Of a DNA stretch of 34,643 nt, positions 1 through 7,904 are shown one piece after another. This DNA comes from Pontivivens nitratireducens. Lineage in GTDB: Bacteria > Pseudomonadota > Alphaproteobacteria > Rhodobacterales > Rhodobacteraceae. The stretch is taken from contig NZ_JACJUQ010000021.1 of assembly GCF_014235845.1 (NCBI RefSeq), positions 1-34,643 on the forward strand, read 5' to 3'. The translations under genes were made by a program, and so were the position numbers. The notes beneath the pieces are model-generated. The model was not told where the DNA came from and did not search any database. It saw only the letters and a program-made list of their open reading frames with translations. Within the stretch, counting starts at the first letter, position 1, and the number at the start of each line of letters is the position of its first letter.

Positions 1-246
1 ACTTCGGCCCTAGGTCCGGGCGGCAGATAATGCGGCTCCTCTTCCATCGGACCGGGCAGGAACCACAGGTCGTCCTCTGTCGCAATTGCTTTGCCGTTTC
101 ATCAAAAAGTTCTTACAGGATTCCAGTAGGATGAAGCGTAATCCGACGTGGTATTTTACGTTTCGATTTCAATTTTTAGCTCGCGTTTCAACAAGCGAGA
201 AAATGGGGCAGAAGATGGGGTTTAGAAACCGTGGAGCAGCGGGTTC
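1..246. other. Region upstream of tniA; no gene seen
   Basis: No convincing coding region is visible. The part next to tniA is AT-richer than its surroundings and contains T-rich runs around 150-180. A transposon terminus would be expected here, because TniA-type elements usually start 100-250 bp upstream of tniA. A TGTCGC word at 78 resembles the TGTC start of Tn5053-family ends, but I found no matching inverted copy on the right side, so I do not call an end. Confidence 0.4.
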
Positions 247-1881
247 ATGACGCTGCGCGAAAACGAAGCGTCTGACGAGGCTTGGGCCAAGGCAACGCGT
301 ATTGCGCGCGAGCTGGACCGAATTTTGGACGGGCAAGAGCCTATGCGCCCCGCAGTTTCTCGCGCCGCATCCGAATTGCGTCTCTCGACGCGCCAAGTCT
401 ACAACCACCTGCGCCGATATCGTGCCGAGCGCCGGGTGTCTTCGCTGTTGCCAAAGACAGGTGGAGCCAGGCGCGCAAGGATCAGCCCGGCTGTTGAGGA
501 GATCATTTCGGCAACCCTTCGGGAGATGTGGCTTCGGCCCGAGCAACCGGACCTTGCGCCGATTGTCGATGAAATCCGCGCCCGATGCGGCAGCGAAGGA
601 CTTGATCCGCCTGCCTATGTCACCGTTTCCAAGCGTATCCCACGACTGTTCACGCCCGAGGAGATTGCACGACGGCGACATTCAGGAGGGAAAAATCTAC
701 GGCGCCTGAAACCCCGCCCAGGCTATATCCGGGCCAAACACGCACTCGATGTTGTCCAGATAGACCATACCCCCGCCGACATCCAGTTTGTGGAAGTCAT
801 CGACGGTCAGGGCATCTATGTTGGACGCCCCTATCTCACTATCGCAGCCGATGTTGCAACAAGCGCGATTATCGGCTTCTGCCTGACCCTTGAGCAGCCC
901 TCACGCCTGTCGGTCGCCCTCTGTCTGGCGCAGGTGATGTGCCGCAAGGAGGACTGGCTGGCAGCGCGCGACATCAATCATTCCTGGTCAATGTTTGGCC
1001 GCCCGAAGAAGATCGTCGTGGATTCCGCCATGGAATTCAGAAGCACCAGTTTCATCCGAGGTTGTGCCGAGTACGGCATTGTAATTCAAAGCCGGAACAA
1101 GGGGACCGTCCATCGTGGCGGGGTTGTCGAACGGCTTCTAGGCAAGGTGAATACGGTGCTGCGCTCCCTGCCTGGCAAGACCGGGCGTTCCATCGCGGAT
1201 CGGGGTGAGTATCTGTCCGAAGACCGTGCGAGGCTGAACTTTGCAGACCTCGAACGCTGTATCGCGCTGGCGATTATCGATCACAATCTTAGCCAGAATG
1301 AACGCAAGCTGACGGTCCCGACAATTGCATGGGAACGAAAATGCCGTCAGCCGGATGGCCCGGAAGACAACCCTTTCGATGTTCTGCTCAGCTTTCTCCC
1401 GCACAAGACACGCAGGATTTCACCTCAGGGTGTCAGCCTGTTTGCCAATGACTATTTCGACCCATGGATGGGCCCATTGGTCGCCCGCCGTGATCGATTG
1501 GATGCTCTCGATGTTCGTTATGATCCTCGGGACATTAGCCACATCTACATCAAGGACCCCGATATAGGAGTCTGGCGCCCTGTGGCGCGTCGGGATGGAC
1601 TGCTTGAAGCGGTCACCCTCTGGCAGCACAGGGCCGAGAGAAACCGAGCGCGCGAAACTGGTCGGCGCCCGATCGAGGAGAAGACCGCGATCCGCCGCGA
1701 AATCGCAGCGACCGTGGATGCCTCAGCAACCAAGAAGCAAAGGCTGAAGGAAATCGCACGGGCCAGGCATGCGGCTCAGGCGCCGAAACCCTACCAGAGC
1801 CTGACTCCTGCCCCGACACCCATCCGGGAAACGCCTGACTCTGAGCGCCCGCGCCGCGTCTTTCCGGTTGAGGATTGGTGA
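247..1881 (+). CDS. tniA: TniA-like DDE transposase (Mu/rve integrase superfamily)
   Basis: This 544-residue protein is the probable catalytic transposase of a Tn5053/Tn7-like element, cutting and joining DNA at the transposon ends. An N-terminal helix-turn-helix region (about residues 35-65, around LSTRQVYNHLRRYR) would bind the ends. The rve core carries Asp173 (in VQIDHTP, the usual TniA form), Asp259 (in VVDSAMEF) and Glu295 (in VVERLLGK), giving the expected D-D(35)-E spacing. The C-terminal third is a Mu-type beta-barrel followed by a basic tail rich in Arg/Lys, the part that usually contacts the ATPase partner. The length fits the family. The stop lies one base before the preferred tniB ATG, so the genes form an operon. 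Seen: motifs, spacing and order. Inferred: transposition activity. Confidence 0.93.
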   Translation: MTLRENEASDEAWAKATRIARELDRILDGQEPMRPAVSRAASELRLSTRQVYNHLRRYRAERRVSSLLPKTGGARRARISPAVEEIISATLREMWLRPEQPDLAPIVDEIRARCGSEGLDPPAYVTVSKRIPRLFTPEEIARRRHSGGKNLRRLKPRPGYIRAKHALDVVQIDHTPADIQFVEVIDGQGIYVGRPYLTIAADVATSAIIGFCLTLEQPSRLSVALCLAQVMCRKEDWLAARDINHSWSMFGRPKKIVVDSAMEFRSTSFIRGCAEYGIVIQSRNKGTVHRGGVVERLLGKVNTVLRSLPGKTGRSIADRGEYLSEDRARLNFADLERCIALAIIDHNLSQNERKLTVPTIAWERKCRQPDGPEDNPFDVLLSFLPHKTRRISPQGVSLFANDYFDPWMGPLVARRDRLDALDVRYDPRDISHIYIKDPDIGVWRPVARRDGLLEAVTLWQHRAERNRARETGRRPIEEKTAIRREIAATVDASATKKQRLKEIARARHAAQAPKPYQSLTPAPTPIRETPDSERPRRVFPVEDW

Positions 1882-1882
1882 A

Positions 1883-2764
1883 ATGATTGATCACCTCCTA
1901 GACTCCGCCGCATCACTTCTCGATGCCGGTGACGCGTGCCGCATCGCCCATATCCGGTCGGCCCGTTGGATCAGCCATCCGGTTGCAAGTCGCGCCCATA
2001 ACGCCATGAGTCTGCTGCTTGATCGGCCAGTAACCTTGCGTCCCAGAGGGCTCTTGCTGACAGGCCCCTATCACAATGGCAAGACGATGATCGCCGAACG
2101 CTTTGCGATTGAACATTTGCTGCAGTCAGAACGTCAAAGGATCTGGGTGATCCAGACCCGAGAAGGTGCCGGACTGTCTCACTTCTATGCCAGCATTCTT
2201 GCCGGGTTGCGCGCGCCTCAGGCATCTGGTTGGCGGAGCCTGTCGCGCGCGGGCGAGCAGGTGGATCATTTGCTGGACAGCTTGAAACCCCGCCTGCTCA
2301 TCTTCGATGAGTTTCACAGCGCCCTTCGAGGGCGCCGACAGGACGTGAAATCTATCTTTTCGTTCCTGCGCCGTATCGCACGTGTCCACGACATTTCGCC
2401 CGTACTGGTTGGCGAGGTTGCGGTCTATGACGCGGTACACGACACCGAGGAAATGGGATCGCGGTTCGATACGATCCCTATTCCCAGATGGGCGTATGAC
2501 GAGGATTTCGCGACGCTCCTCGACAGTCTTGAAACCAGCATCCCTCTCGCCCACGCCTCGAACCTGTCGCGACCGTCACTGGCTGAGATCATCCATGAAT
2601 TGTCAGAGGGCTTGATCGGAGAGGTCGTCGATATCGTGAGTAGCGCGGCCATCAAGGCGATAAGGAACGGCGAGGAACACATTTCTGAAGCGACCATTAC
2701 CTCGCTTGGTTACACGCCCCTGTCGAAACGCCGAAACGCGCCTTTGCGCCGCGAAATGATGTGA
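1883..2764 (+). CDS. tniB: TniB-like AAA+ ATPase, transposition regulator
   Basis: A 293-residue AAA+ NTPase of the TniB/TnsC type, which in this family binds target DNA with ATP and recruits the TniA transposase. Walker A is GPYHNGKT at residues 61-68, and Walker B is LLIFDEFH with Asp142-Glu143. A sensor-like Arg region follows (GSRFDTIPIP). I chose ATG 1883, one base after the tniA stop; a TTG at 1868 would add five residues and overlap tniA. The last four bases overlap the GTG start of tniQ, which suggests translational coupling. The element has no visible TnsA endonuclease, so it would move in the replicative Tn5053 manner, with a resolvase expected; the nearest is the serine recombinase at 6942. 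Confidence 0.92.
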   Translation: MIDHLLDSAASLLDAGDACRIAHIRSARWISHPVASRAHNAMSLLLDRPVTLRPRGLLLTGPYHNGKTMIAERFAIEHLLQSERQRIWVIQTREGAGLSHFYASILAGLRAPQASGWRSLSRAGEQVDHLLDSLKPRLLIFDEFHSALRGRRQDVKSIFSFLRRIARVHDISPVLVGEVAVYDAVHDTEEMGSRFDTIPIPRWAYDEDFATLLDSLETSIPLAHASNLSRPSLAEIIHELSEGLIGEVVDIVSSAAIKAIRNGEEHISEATITSLGYTPLSKRRNAPLRREMM

Positions 2765-3795
2765 ACCAGTCTGCGTCCGAGATCACAGTCACACCAGCGC
2801 GCGACTACGGCAATGAGGTGGGGCAAGGCTGGCCCGGCGTTGTTGCACCGGCACGCGGAGAGCTTCTGTCGAGCTGGCTGCATCGGCTGGCCATGGCCAA
2901 TGGAATTCCACCTCAATATTTTGGGCGGGTTCTGGATGTCGCAGTTGGAGATTGGTCTGCGAAGCTTGACCGAGACCTTCCCGGGCGAATCCTCAGTTTG
3001 CTGGTCGAGCGAACCCGGTTGCCCGCCGAGGAGATTGATGGCCTGGCTTTGCACCGCGACCCGCTGGCCCGGTTGCGAGTGCGGCAGATCACAGGATCAG
3101 GAGATGCCCGCACATTGACCGCTCGGGTCAATCGCCTGCAATATTGCCCGGCATGCCTGAAAGAGGATCGCGCACCGTTCTTCCGGCGCGGCTGGAGCCT
3201 GGCGACGCGCGTTTCCTGCTTTCGGCATGGATGCCGCTTGCGCGATCACTGCCCTGCCTGCGGCGGCGGCATTGCGCCTGCTCGACAGAACCGGCTTCTG
3301 CCGCAACATTTCTGCGTCTGGTGCGATGCTGATCTCCGAAAACCCACCCTGCCCGCCGAGTATGATGTGCAGCGTCTCGAACGGCTCATCGACGATTTGC
3401 TTCGAATGCATGTTGCAGGACATGGACGGCATGGAAAGACATCCCTGCCCGCCATGCTTGGGGCTGCTTGTTTCACGTTCAATGGCCAGCCGACGTCAAT
3501 TTCGCGCTTGCCGCACCGGGTCCGCTACGTATTGTTCCGCCAGTTGGCCGATGGAATGACGCACCTCCAAAAACGTTCCGTGCATCCTGCAATTGATCTC
3601 TGGACCCGCATTGCACGGGCTGCGCCCAAGCATTCCGACTTGGTGGCGTCATTGAGAGCAGAGATCACGTCACAGATCACACCGGGAACAAAGACGCGCT
3701 CCAGACATCCTGATTTGGCGGACTTACGACAGGTCATCGTTCGCCTTCATTCAAACCGCCGCACATCATTGGCAACGGCTATGCCTGCGAATTGA
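2761..3795 (+). CDS. tniQ: TniQ family zinc-binding target-selection protein
   Basis: A 344-residue TniQ/TnsD-like protein. The N-terminal motif around GELLSSWLHRLAMANG (about residues 36-51) is typical of the family. It is followed by Cys/His clusters: CPAC near residue 125, CFRHGC and CPAC near 150-168, and CVWC near 188. These match the zinc-binding fingers of TniQ. In related elements TniQ couples target recognition to the TniB/TnsC ATPase. The start is the GTG inside the ATGTGA at the tniB stop, a 4-base overlap. The 3' end overlaps the convergent scpB gene by 17 bases, so the two transcripts collide. That tight junction suggests the tni and scpB modules have been neighbours for some time, though a fusion at a transposon end is also possible. 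Confidence 0.9.
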   Translation: MNQSASEITVTPARDYGNEVGQGWPGVVAPARGELLSSWLHRLAMANGIPPQYFGRVLDVAVGDWSAKLDRDLPGRILSLLVERTRLPAEEIDGLALHRDPLARLRVRQITGSGDARTLTARVNRLQYCPACLKEDRAPFFRRGWSLATRVSCFRHGCRLRDHCPACGGGIAPARQNRLLPQHFCVWCDADLRKPTLPAEYDVQRLERLIDDLLRMHVAGHGRHGKTSLPAMLGAACFTFNGQPTSISRLPHRVRYVLFRQLADGMTHLQKRSVHPAIDLWTRIARAAPKHSDLVASLRAEITSQITPGTKTRSRHPDLADLRQVIVRLHSNRRTSLATAMPAN

Positions 3796-4378
3796 TGACC
3801 CCTGCATCCTCCATCTGCTCCCGATCGGGCAGGTCCTGCAGCGACTCCAGATCGAACGCGACCAGGAACTGCTCCGTCGTCACATAGGTATAGGGTGCCC
3901 CGCGCCGCGGCGACCGTGGCCCGGTGACGATCAATCCACGCGCATGCAATCTTCCGATCAGATCTCGGCTGATCTCTTTGCCGAAGATGTCTTTCAGGCC
4001 GTCCCGTGTGATCGGCTGGTGGTAGGCGATGGCGGCCAGGACAGCGACATCGTACTCGCGCAGATCGAGGTCCTGTTCACCTATATCAGCGGCGGTCCGT
4101 ATCGCCGGGGCGTAGGCGGGCCTCGTCCTCAGCATCCAACCGCCGACGACCTTTGTCACTTCGAATGATCGGCCGTCAAGGTCAGCGGCCAGGTCCTCGA
4201 TCAGAAGCTCAATCGAAGCTCCTTGCCCTACCACCCGAGCCAGGTCCTCGCGCGGCACCGGCGATGCGCTGGCGAAAAGAACGGCTTCAATCCGCCGCAT
4301 CCATTCGCGCCAGCGCAATTCGGCTGGCAGATCGTTCAGTTCCCGATCGAAGTCAGTTTCGGCGTGATCCTTGGCCAT
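3779..4378 (-). CDS. scpB: ScpB-like winged-helix protein (SMC-Scp complex subunit family)
   Basis: A 199-residue protein of the ScpB/MukE-like kite family. The first winged helix covers about residues 25-100 (RIEAVLFASASPVPREDLARVVG is typical). The second covers about 110-175, with REYDVAVLAAIAYHQPITRDGLKDIFG, close to the standard ScpB phrase in which a second helix follows an IAYxQPITR motif. ScpB normally dimerises on the kleisin ScpA to regulate SMC condensin, but no smc or scpA lies in this window. The start is four bases after the stop of the upstream DUF1403 gene, so the two are co-transcribed. The stop overlaps tniQ. Its role on a plasmid is unknown; DUF1403 may be its partner, which is inference. 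Confidence 0.88.
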   Translation of the reverse strand: MAKDHAETDFDRELNDLPAELRWREWMRRIEAVLFASASPVPREDLARVVGQGASIELLIEDLAADLDGRSFEVTKVVGGWMLRTRPAYAPAIRTAADIGEQDLDLREYDVAVLAAIAYHQPITRDGLKDIFGKEISRDLIGRLHARGLIVTGPRSPRRGAPYTYVTTEQFLVAFDLESLQDLPDREQMEDAGVINSQA

Positions 4379-4381
4379 CGC

Positions 4382-5266
4382 TCAGATCCCGTAGAGCCGG
4401 AACGTGTCGCGGCCGGTCAGCTCGCGCACCGCGCCGAGATCGACCAACCGGTCACAGAGCCGCCGTGCGGACCGGTCCGGTAGTGGGAGGGCCGCAGGCG
4501 CGACGGCATCTTGGGTCAGGAACATCGCGACGGCGGCCTCTGCGCCTTTGGCGCGCAGCTTCGGCGCGACCGCTTTGAGATGCGCTGCCCGCCGCGCGAG
4601 GTCAGTTGAGAGACGCACGGCATCGACCGCCGATGAGACGAGCGCACGATGACAAGCCGAGCGTAGGTCTTTGCCTCGCTTGCGCATGTTGGCGCGTTTC
4701 AGGCCTGCGGCCAGAAGCGGCACGACATGATCCCAACCAAGCGCCTGAGCGAGGGCCGCGTCAGCAAGGAGGAGTGCGGGCACCTCGGCACGGGGGGCAT
4801 CGTTTAGTACCGCCTCCAGCACCATTGCCGCGCGACCGACCGGTGCCCCCTGCCCGGCATCGAGCCAACTCGCGATCTGATCACCCTGAAGTTCAGGCAG
4901 CGCCCGGACCAGAGCTTGCACGGTCACCGGCCTTTCTGTGGCGCGACGCCACGCCAGACAGGTTTCGCCTGCCGGGCCGGGCAGGTCGCCGGGGCGCAGC
5001 AGATGGACCACGTCGCGCAGCTCCCCTGCCCGCTCCAGACGACCCGAAAACGCGACACAAGCCTCCGTCGCACGCAGCGCGAGCCTGTCCCGCAGCAAGG
5101 CCTGGGGGACAGGATCGTATCCTAACACAAGATGCAGGTGGTTCAGTGCTGCGCCGGACAAAAACGCCACATCTTCAGGGGTTTCGGCGCGTGCCGAGGT
5201 GACCCAGGGCGGCATCCGGGGTAAGCTATCAGGGTCGCTGTCGAAGGTTGGGCGGGCATATGTCAT
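4382..5266 (-). CDS. DUF1403 family protein
   Basis: A 294-residue protein that I recognise as DUF1403, a family of unknown function found in alphaproteobacteria. It is Ala/Leu-rich and helical, with no signal peptide or membrane segment. The C-terminal 60 residues (from about DRSARRLCDRLVDLGAVRELTGR to the end, FRLYGI) look like a small winged-helix and are the most typical part. It precedes scpB in an operon with a 3-base gap. A kleisin-like role beside ScpB is possible from context only. Its start ATG lies two bases from the CCACAA-N7-TTGTGG inverted repeat that probably controls it. It is transcribed away from the tyrosine recombinase gene. Confidence 0.85.
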   Translation of the reverse strand: MTYARPTFDSDPDSLPRMPPWVTSARAETPEDVAFLSGAALNHLHLVLGYDPVPQALLRDRLALRATEACVAFSGRLERAGELRDVVHLLRPGDLPGPAGETCLAWRRATERPVTVQALVRALPELQGDQIASWLDAGQGAPVGRAAMVLEAVLNDAPRAEVPALLLADAALAQALGWDHVVPLLAAGLKRANMRKRGKDLRSACHRALVSSAVDAVRLSTDLARRAAHLKAVAPKLRAKGAEAAVAMFLTQDAVAPAALPLPDRSARRLCDRLVDLGAVRELTGRDTFRLYGI

Positions 5267-5267
5267 G

Positions 5268-5286
5268 CCACAACACTATTTTGTGG
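5268..5286. promoter_or_regulatory. Inverted repeat over the DUF1403 start region
   Basis: CCACAA and TTGTGG form perfect 6-bp arms with a 7-bp spacer, directly upstream of the DUF1403 ATG (5264-5266 on the minus strand). The position suits an operator for the DUF1403-scpB operon or a structure masking its ribosome-binding site. The regulator is unknown. Confidence 0.4.
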
Positions 5287-5341
5287 CGGCGCTTTTTGCT
5301 ACCATATAGTGTAAAAACCGCCCCTCTTTGCCGAACCTTAA

Positions 5342-5372
5342 TACGTCCAATAACCTTGCGTTATCGGACGTA
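5342..5372. promoter_or_regulatory. 13-bp inverted repeat upstream of tyrosine recombinase: candidate recombination core or operator
   Basis: TACGTCCAATAAC (5342-5354) and GTTATCGGACGTA (5360-5372) are inverted copies matching at 12 of 13 positions, with the 5-bp spacer CTTGC. The size and geometry resemble tyrosine-recombinase core sites (two 11-13 bp arms around a 5-8 bp crossover region). It lies about 20 bp upstream of the recombinase gene. A promoter overlaps it: TTGCGT (5356-5361), 18 bp, then TATGCT (5380-5385). Recombinase binding here could therefore also repress the gene. Confidence 0.5.
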
Positions 5373-5392
5373 AAACTGATATGCTCGGAAAC

Positions 5393-6532
5393 ATGAGCAG
5401 TCTCACGAATAACGGCACCAGAATCGAGGATTCCGACGCGTCTGACGCAGAGATTTCGAGCTCAGCGTCCTATGACTCGCTGAACAGTGACGAACACGAC
5501 GAGAGAACCTCTCGGGACGGAGCCTCAATCGCTCTGCCCGCTCATGTGGCCGGCTCCGGCGCGCTCGACCGGCTGATCGACACCGCGCGCGACTACGCCG
5601 AGGCCTCAACAGCTGAGAACACCAACAAGGCCTACTCGGCCGACTGGAAACACTTCACCCGTTGGTGCCGGTTGAAAGGGACGGATCCCCTGCCCCCCTC
5701 GCCCGAGATGGTCGGGCTCTATGTGGCGGACCTGGCCGCCGCGACTGGTAAGGCCCCTGCTCTCTCGGTCTCCACCATTGAGCGGCGCCTCTCCGGCCTC
5801 GCTTGGAACTACAGGCAGCGCGGGTTCACTCTTGATCGCAAGGACCGCCATGTCGCCACCGTTCTGGCCGGGATTAGGCGCAGACACGCGCGTCCGCCGG
5901 TTCAGAAGGAAGCGATCCTGCCCGATGACATCCAGGCCATGGTGGGCACCCTTCCCTATGATCTCCGCGGGCTTCGAGACCGGGCGACCTTACTTCTGGG
6001 CTATGCTGGAGGTCTCCGTCGCTCCGAGATCGTGAGCCTTGACGTGCACAAGGATGATACACCGGACTCCGGCGGTTGGATCGAGATTTTCGAAGATGGC
6101 GCTCTGCTGACGCTGAACGCCAAGACCGGGTGGCGCGAGGTCGAGGTCGGGCGCGGCTCAAGCGACCAGACCTGTCCTGTCCACGCACTTGAGCAATGGC
6201 TGTATTTTGCAAAGATCGACTTCGGGCCGGTCTTCGTGCGAACATCGCGGGATGGCAAACGTGCGCTCGAGGCCCGCCTTTCCGACAAGCACGTCGCACG
6301 GCTGATCAAAGCAACCGTTCTGAAGAGCGGCGTCAGATCCGATTTGCCGGAAGCCAAACGGCTGGCAATGTTCTCTGGCCATTCCTTGCGCGCCGGGCTC
6401 GCCTCGTCGGCAGAGGTTGATGAGCGTTATGTTCAAAAGCAACTCGGACATGCGTCGGCCGAGATGACCCGGCGCTACCAGCGCAGGCGCGACAGGTTCA
6501 GGGTGAACCTGACCAAAGCCGCAGGGCTGTGA
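5393..6532 (+). CDS. Tyrosine recombinase / phage-integrase family protein
   Basis: A site-specific tyrosine recombinase of 379 residues. After an acidic, poorly conserved first 60 residues, a SAM-like core-binding domain covers about 65-165 (SADWKHFTRWCRLKG). The catalytic domain then carries Arg209 (GGLRRSEI), a Lys in the beta-hairpin (NAKTGW), His330-x-x-Arg333 (GHSLRAG), His353 (LGHAS) and Tyr362 (RRYQR), so every active-site residue is present with the usual H-9-Y spacing. I prefer ATG 5393 over ATG 5381 because the best promoter has its -10 at 5380-5385, which would make the message leaderless or nearly so. Proposed role: plasmid multimer resolution or integration of the neighbouring module. 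It is divergent from DUF1403-scpB. Confidence 0.92.
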   Translation: MSSLTNNGTRIEDSDASDAEISSSASYDSLNSDEHDERTSRDGASIALPAHVAGSGALDRLIDTARDYAEASTAENTNKAYSADWKHFTRWCRLKGTDPLPPSPEMVGLYVADLAAATGKAPALSVSTIERRLSGLAWNYRQRGFTLDRKDRHVATVLAGIRRRHARPPVQKEAILPDDIQAMVGTLPYDLRGLRDRATLLLGYAGGLRRSEIVSLDVHKDDTPDSGGWIEIFEDGALLTLNAKTGWREVEVGRGSSDQTCPVHALEQWLYFAKIDFGPVFVRTSRDGKRALEARLSDKHVARLIKATVLKSGVRSDLPEAKRLAMFSGHSLRAGLASSAEVDERYVQKQLGHASAEMTRRYQRRRDRFRVNLTKAAGL

Positions 6533-6557
6533 AGCTCAGGAATCTTGACGCGTTGGT

Positions 6558-6586
6558 GAAGCGCTAAGATGAAATTCCAGCGCTTC
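6558..6586 (+). terminator. Possible stem-loop after the tyrosine recombinase
   Basis: GAAGCGCT (6558-6565) and AGCGCTTC (6579-6586) are perfect 8-bp inverted arms with a 13-nt loop, 26 bases after the recombinase stop. No T-run follows, so it is either a Rho-type or processing stem, or a protein-binding site. Confidence 0.35.
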
Positions 6587-6613
6587 AGTTTCAGCTTACG
6601 GCTTCAATTGAAA

Positions 6614-6715
6614 TCAGGAACTAAACGCGACATCCTCAGAAGTCTCTTCAAGCTCCTCCGCATCCTCAAGAGGATCATCAAAAATATTACACTTTATAAA
6701 TGCTTGAGGCTCCAT
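6614..6715 (-). CDS. Tiny acidic ORF, 33 aa, unknown
   Basis: A short reading frame of 33 residues beginning MEPQAFIK. From residue 13 on it is strikingly acidic (DDPLEDAEELEETSEDV), a composition seen in small antitoxins and DNA-mimic proteins. No clear ribosome-binding site precedes the ATG, and in-frame stops lie nearby upstream. It sits alone in the AT-rich gap between the two recombinase genes. It may be chance or the tail of a lost gene; I do not recognise a family. Confidence 0.2.
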   Translation of the reverse strand: MEPQAFIKCNIFDDPLEDAEELEETSEDVAFSS

Positions 6716-6941
6716 ATGTGCAAAATACGGAACTTTTGCGTTTTACCCAAGGGTTTTGTCAGGGTGCGCCTACACACTTTATATAGCACGCGCGCGCAAT
6801 GGTCTGCGAGAGCTCGCTGATCGCGCTCAGCGTAAGGGAACCAAGGGCTTTGTACTGAACAGCCCCACAGAGCCCGCACTTGCATTCGCTTACAAACGGT
6901 CGTTTATTAGTGGTATATGAAACTGCAAAAAGACTGTTTTG
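6716..6941. other. AT-rich gap upstream of the serine recombinase; possible res/operator
   Basis: No gene is supported here. The last 50 bp contain AAACG-GT-CGTTT around 6894-6905, a short dyad about 37 bp before the recombinase start. This is where serine resolvases commonly bind their own res site and autoregulate. A CG-alternating tract (cacgcgcgcgc) lies near 6790. Confidence 0.3.
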
Positions 6942-7826
6942 ATGCCCCTGATCGGCTACGCGCGCGTTTCAACAGAGGATCAAACCCCCCTGCCCCAGTC
7001 GCAGGCCCTGAAATCCGCGGGCTGCGCCGAGATCCATGAAGAACAGGCCTCGGGCGGCAATCGTGCGCGGCCGGTGCTGGCGCGGGTGTTGGAACGCATC
7101 GGCAAGGGCGACACGCTGGTTGTCGTGCGGATCGACCGCCTCGCGCGATCCCTGTCGCATTTGCTGGAGGTGATCGAACGGCTGGAGGCCAAGGGTGCGT
7201 TCTTTCGTTCCATTCAGGACCCGATCGACACCGGATCCCCGCAAGGCAAGTTCACGCTGCAGGTCTTGGGCGCTGCGGCCGAGTTCGAGCGCGCCCTTAT
7301 CCGGGAACGAACCAAGGCCGGCCTCGCCAGCGCGCGCACAAAGGGCCGCGTGGGCGGGAACCCTGGGCTGCGGGCCAAAGACCCAGCCGCTCTTCGCAAG
7401 GTGCGGCTGGCGCGACAGGACGGCTACATGGAGCGGCTGAACGAGACGGCACAAGATTGGGTGCCCCAAGTGCGCCGGTTGCGCCCCGACTTGGCCTGGG
7501 AAGACGTGGTGCGCATCATCAACGGCCCCTTGCCCGAGGCGCGTCGCTGGACCCAAAGCCGCCTGCTACGCGCTGTGAAGGCCTACGTTCGCGACGGCTT
7601 CCTGCCTACCGAGGTGCTGGCCCGCGCCGGGCGCCGCGAAACGGACGACCGCCTGCCCGCCATCGTCGCCGCCATCAAGGGCGCGGACCCCGACATCACG
7701 CTTCAGGCGATTTGCACCCGGCTGGAGGCGATGCGCGAGCGCACGCCCCGTGGGCGGACAAGCTGGCAACCTTCCTCGGTGAAGATGCTGTTGGAACGGG
7801 CTGAGAGACTGGGGCTGCTTGAGTAG
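6942..7826 (+). CDS. Serine recombinase (resolvase/invertase family)
   Basis: A 294-residue serine recombinase. The catalytic domain is typical: IGYARVSTEDQ with the nucleophile Ser10, then RIDRLARSLSHLLEVIERLEAKG (about 62-84), and FTLQVLGAAAEFERALIRERTKAGLASARTKGRVGG (about 104-139), the resolvase signature with the E-helix. Beyond the normal DNA-binding end (about residue 185) it carries roughly 100 extra residues (from about PEARRWTQSRLLRAVKAYVRDG), a helical region that may hold the DNA-binding helices. I chose ATG 6942; a TTG at 6939 would add one residue. It could be the resolvase (TniR role) of the tni element, but it is separated from tniABQ by three other genes, so it may belong to the plasmid backbone. 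Confidence 0.9.
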   Translation: MPLIGYARVSTEDQTPLPQSQALKSAGCAEIHEEQASGGNRARPVLARVLERIGKGDTLVVVRIDRLARSLSHLLEVIERLEAKGAFFRSIQDPIDTGSPQGKFTLQVLGAAAEFERALIRERTKAGLASARTKGRVGGNPGLRAKDPAALRKVRLARQDGYMERLNETAQDWVPQVRRLRPDLAWEDVVRIINGPLPEARRWTQSRLLRAVKAYVRDGFLPTEVLARAGRRETDDRLPAIVAAIKGADPDITLQAICTRLEAMRERTPRGRTSWQPSSVKMLLERAERLGLLE

Positions 7827-7904
7827 TCGAGATACCTTGCAAATCCTCCACGACATGGAAGGATTACAAGGTTGTGGTCAGTTCCACGCTCAGTAGCTGT
7901 CCGG

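Noticed and set aside
169-681. A 170-codon minus-strand frame opposite the tniA 5' end
   Set aside because: It lies antisense to a gene with clear DDE motifs, has no recognisable motif, and is low-complexity Arg/Pro-rich as expected for shadow frames in GC-rich DNA.
1-7000. Tn5053-type 25-bp terminal repeats of the tni element
   Set aside because: TGTCGC words occur at 78 and, inverted, near 6628, but matching stops after six bases; this is at chance level.
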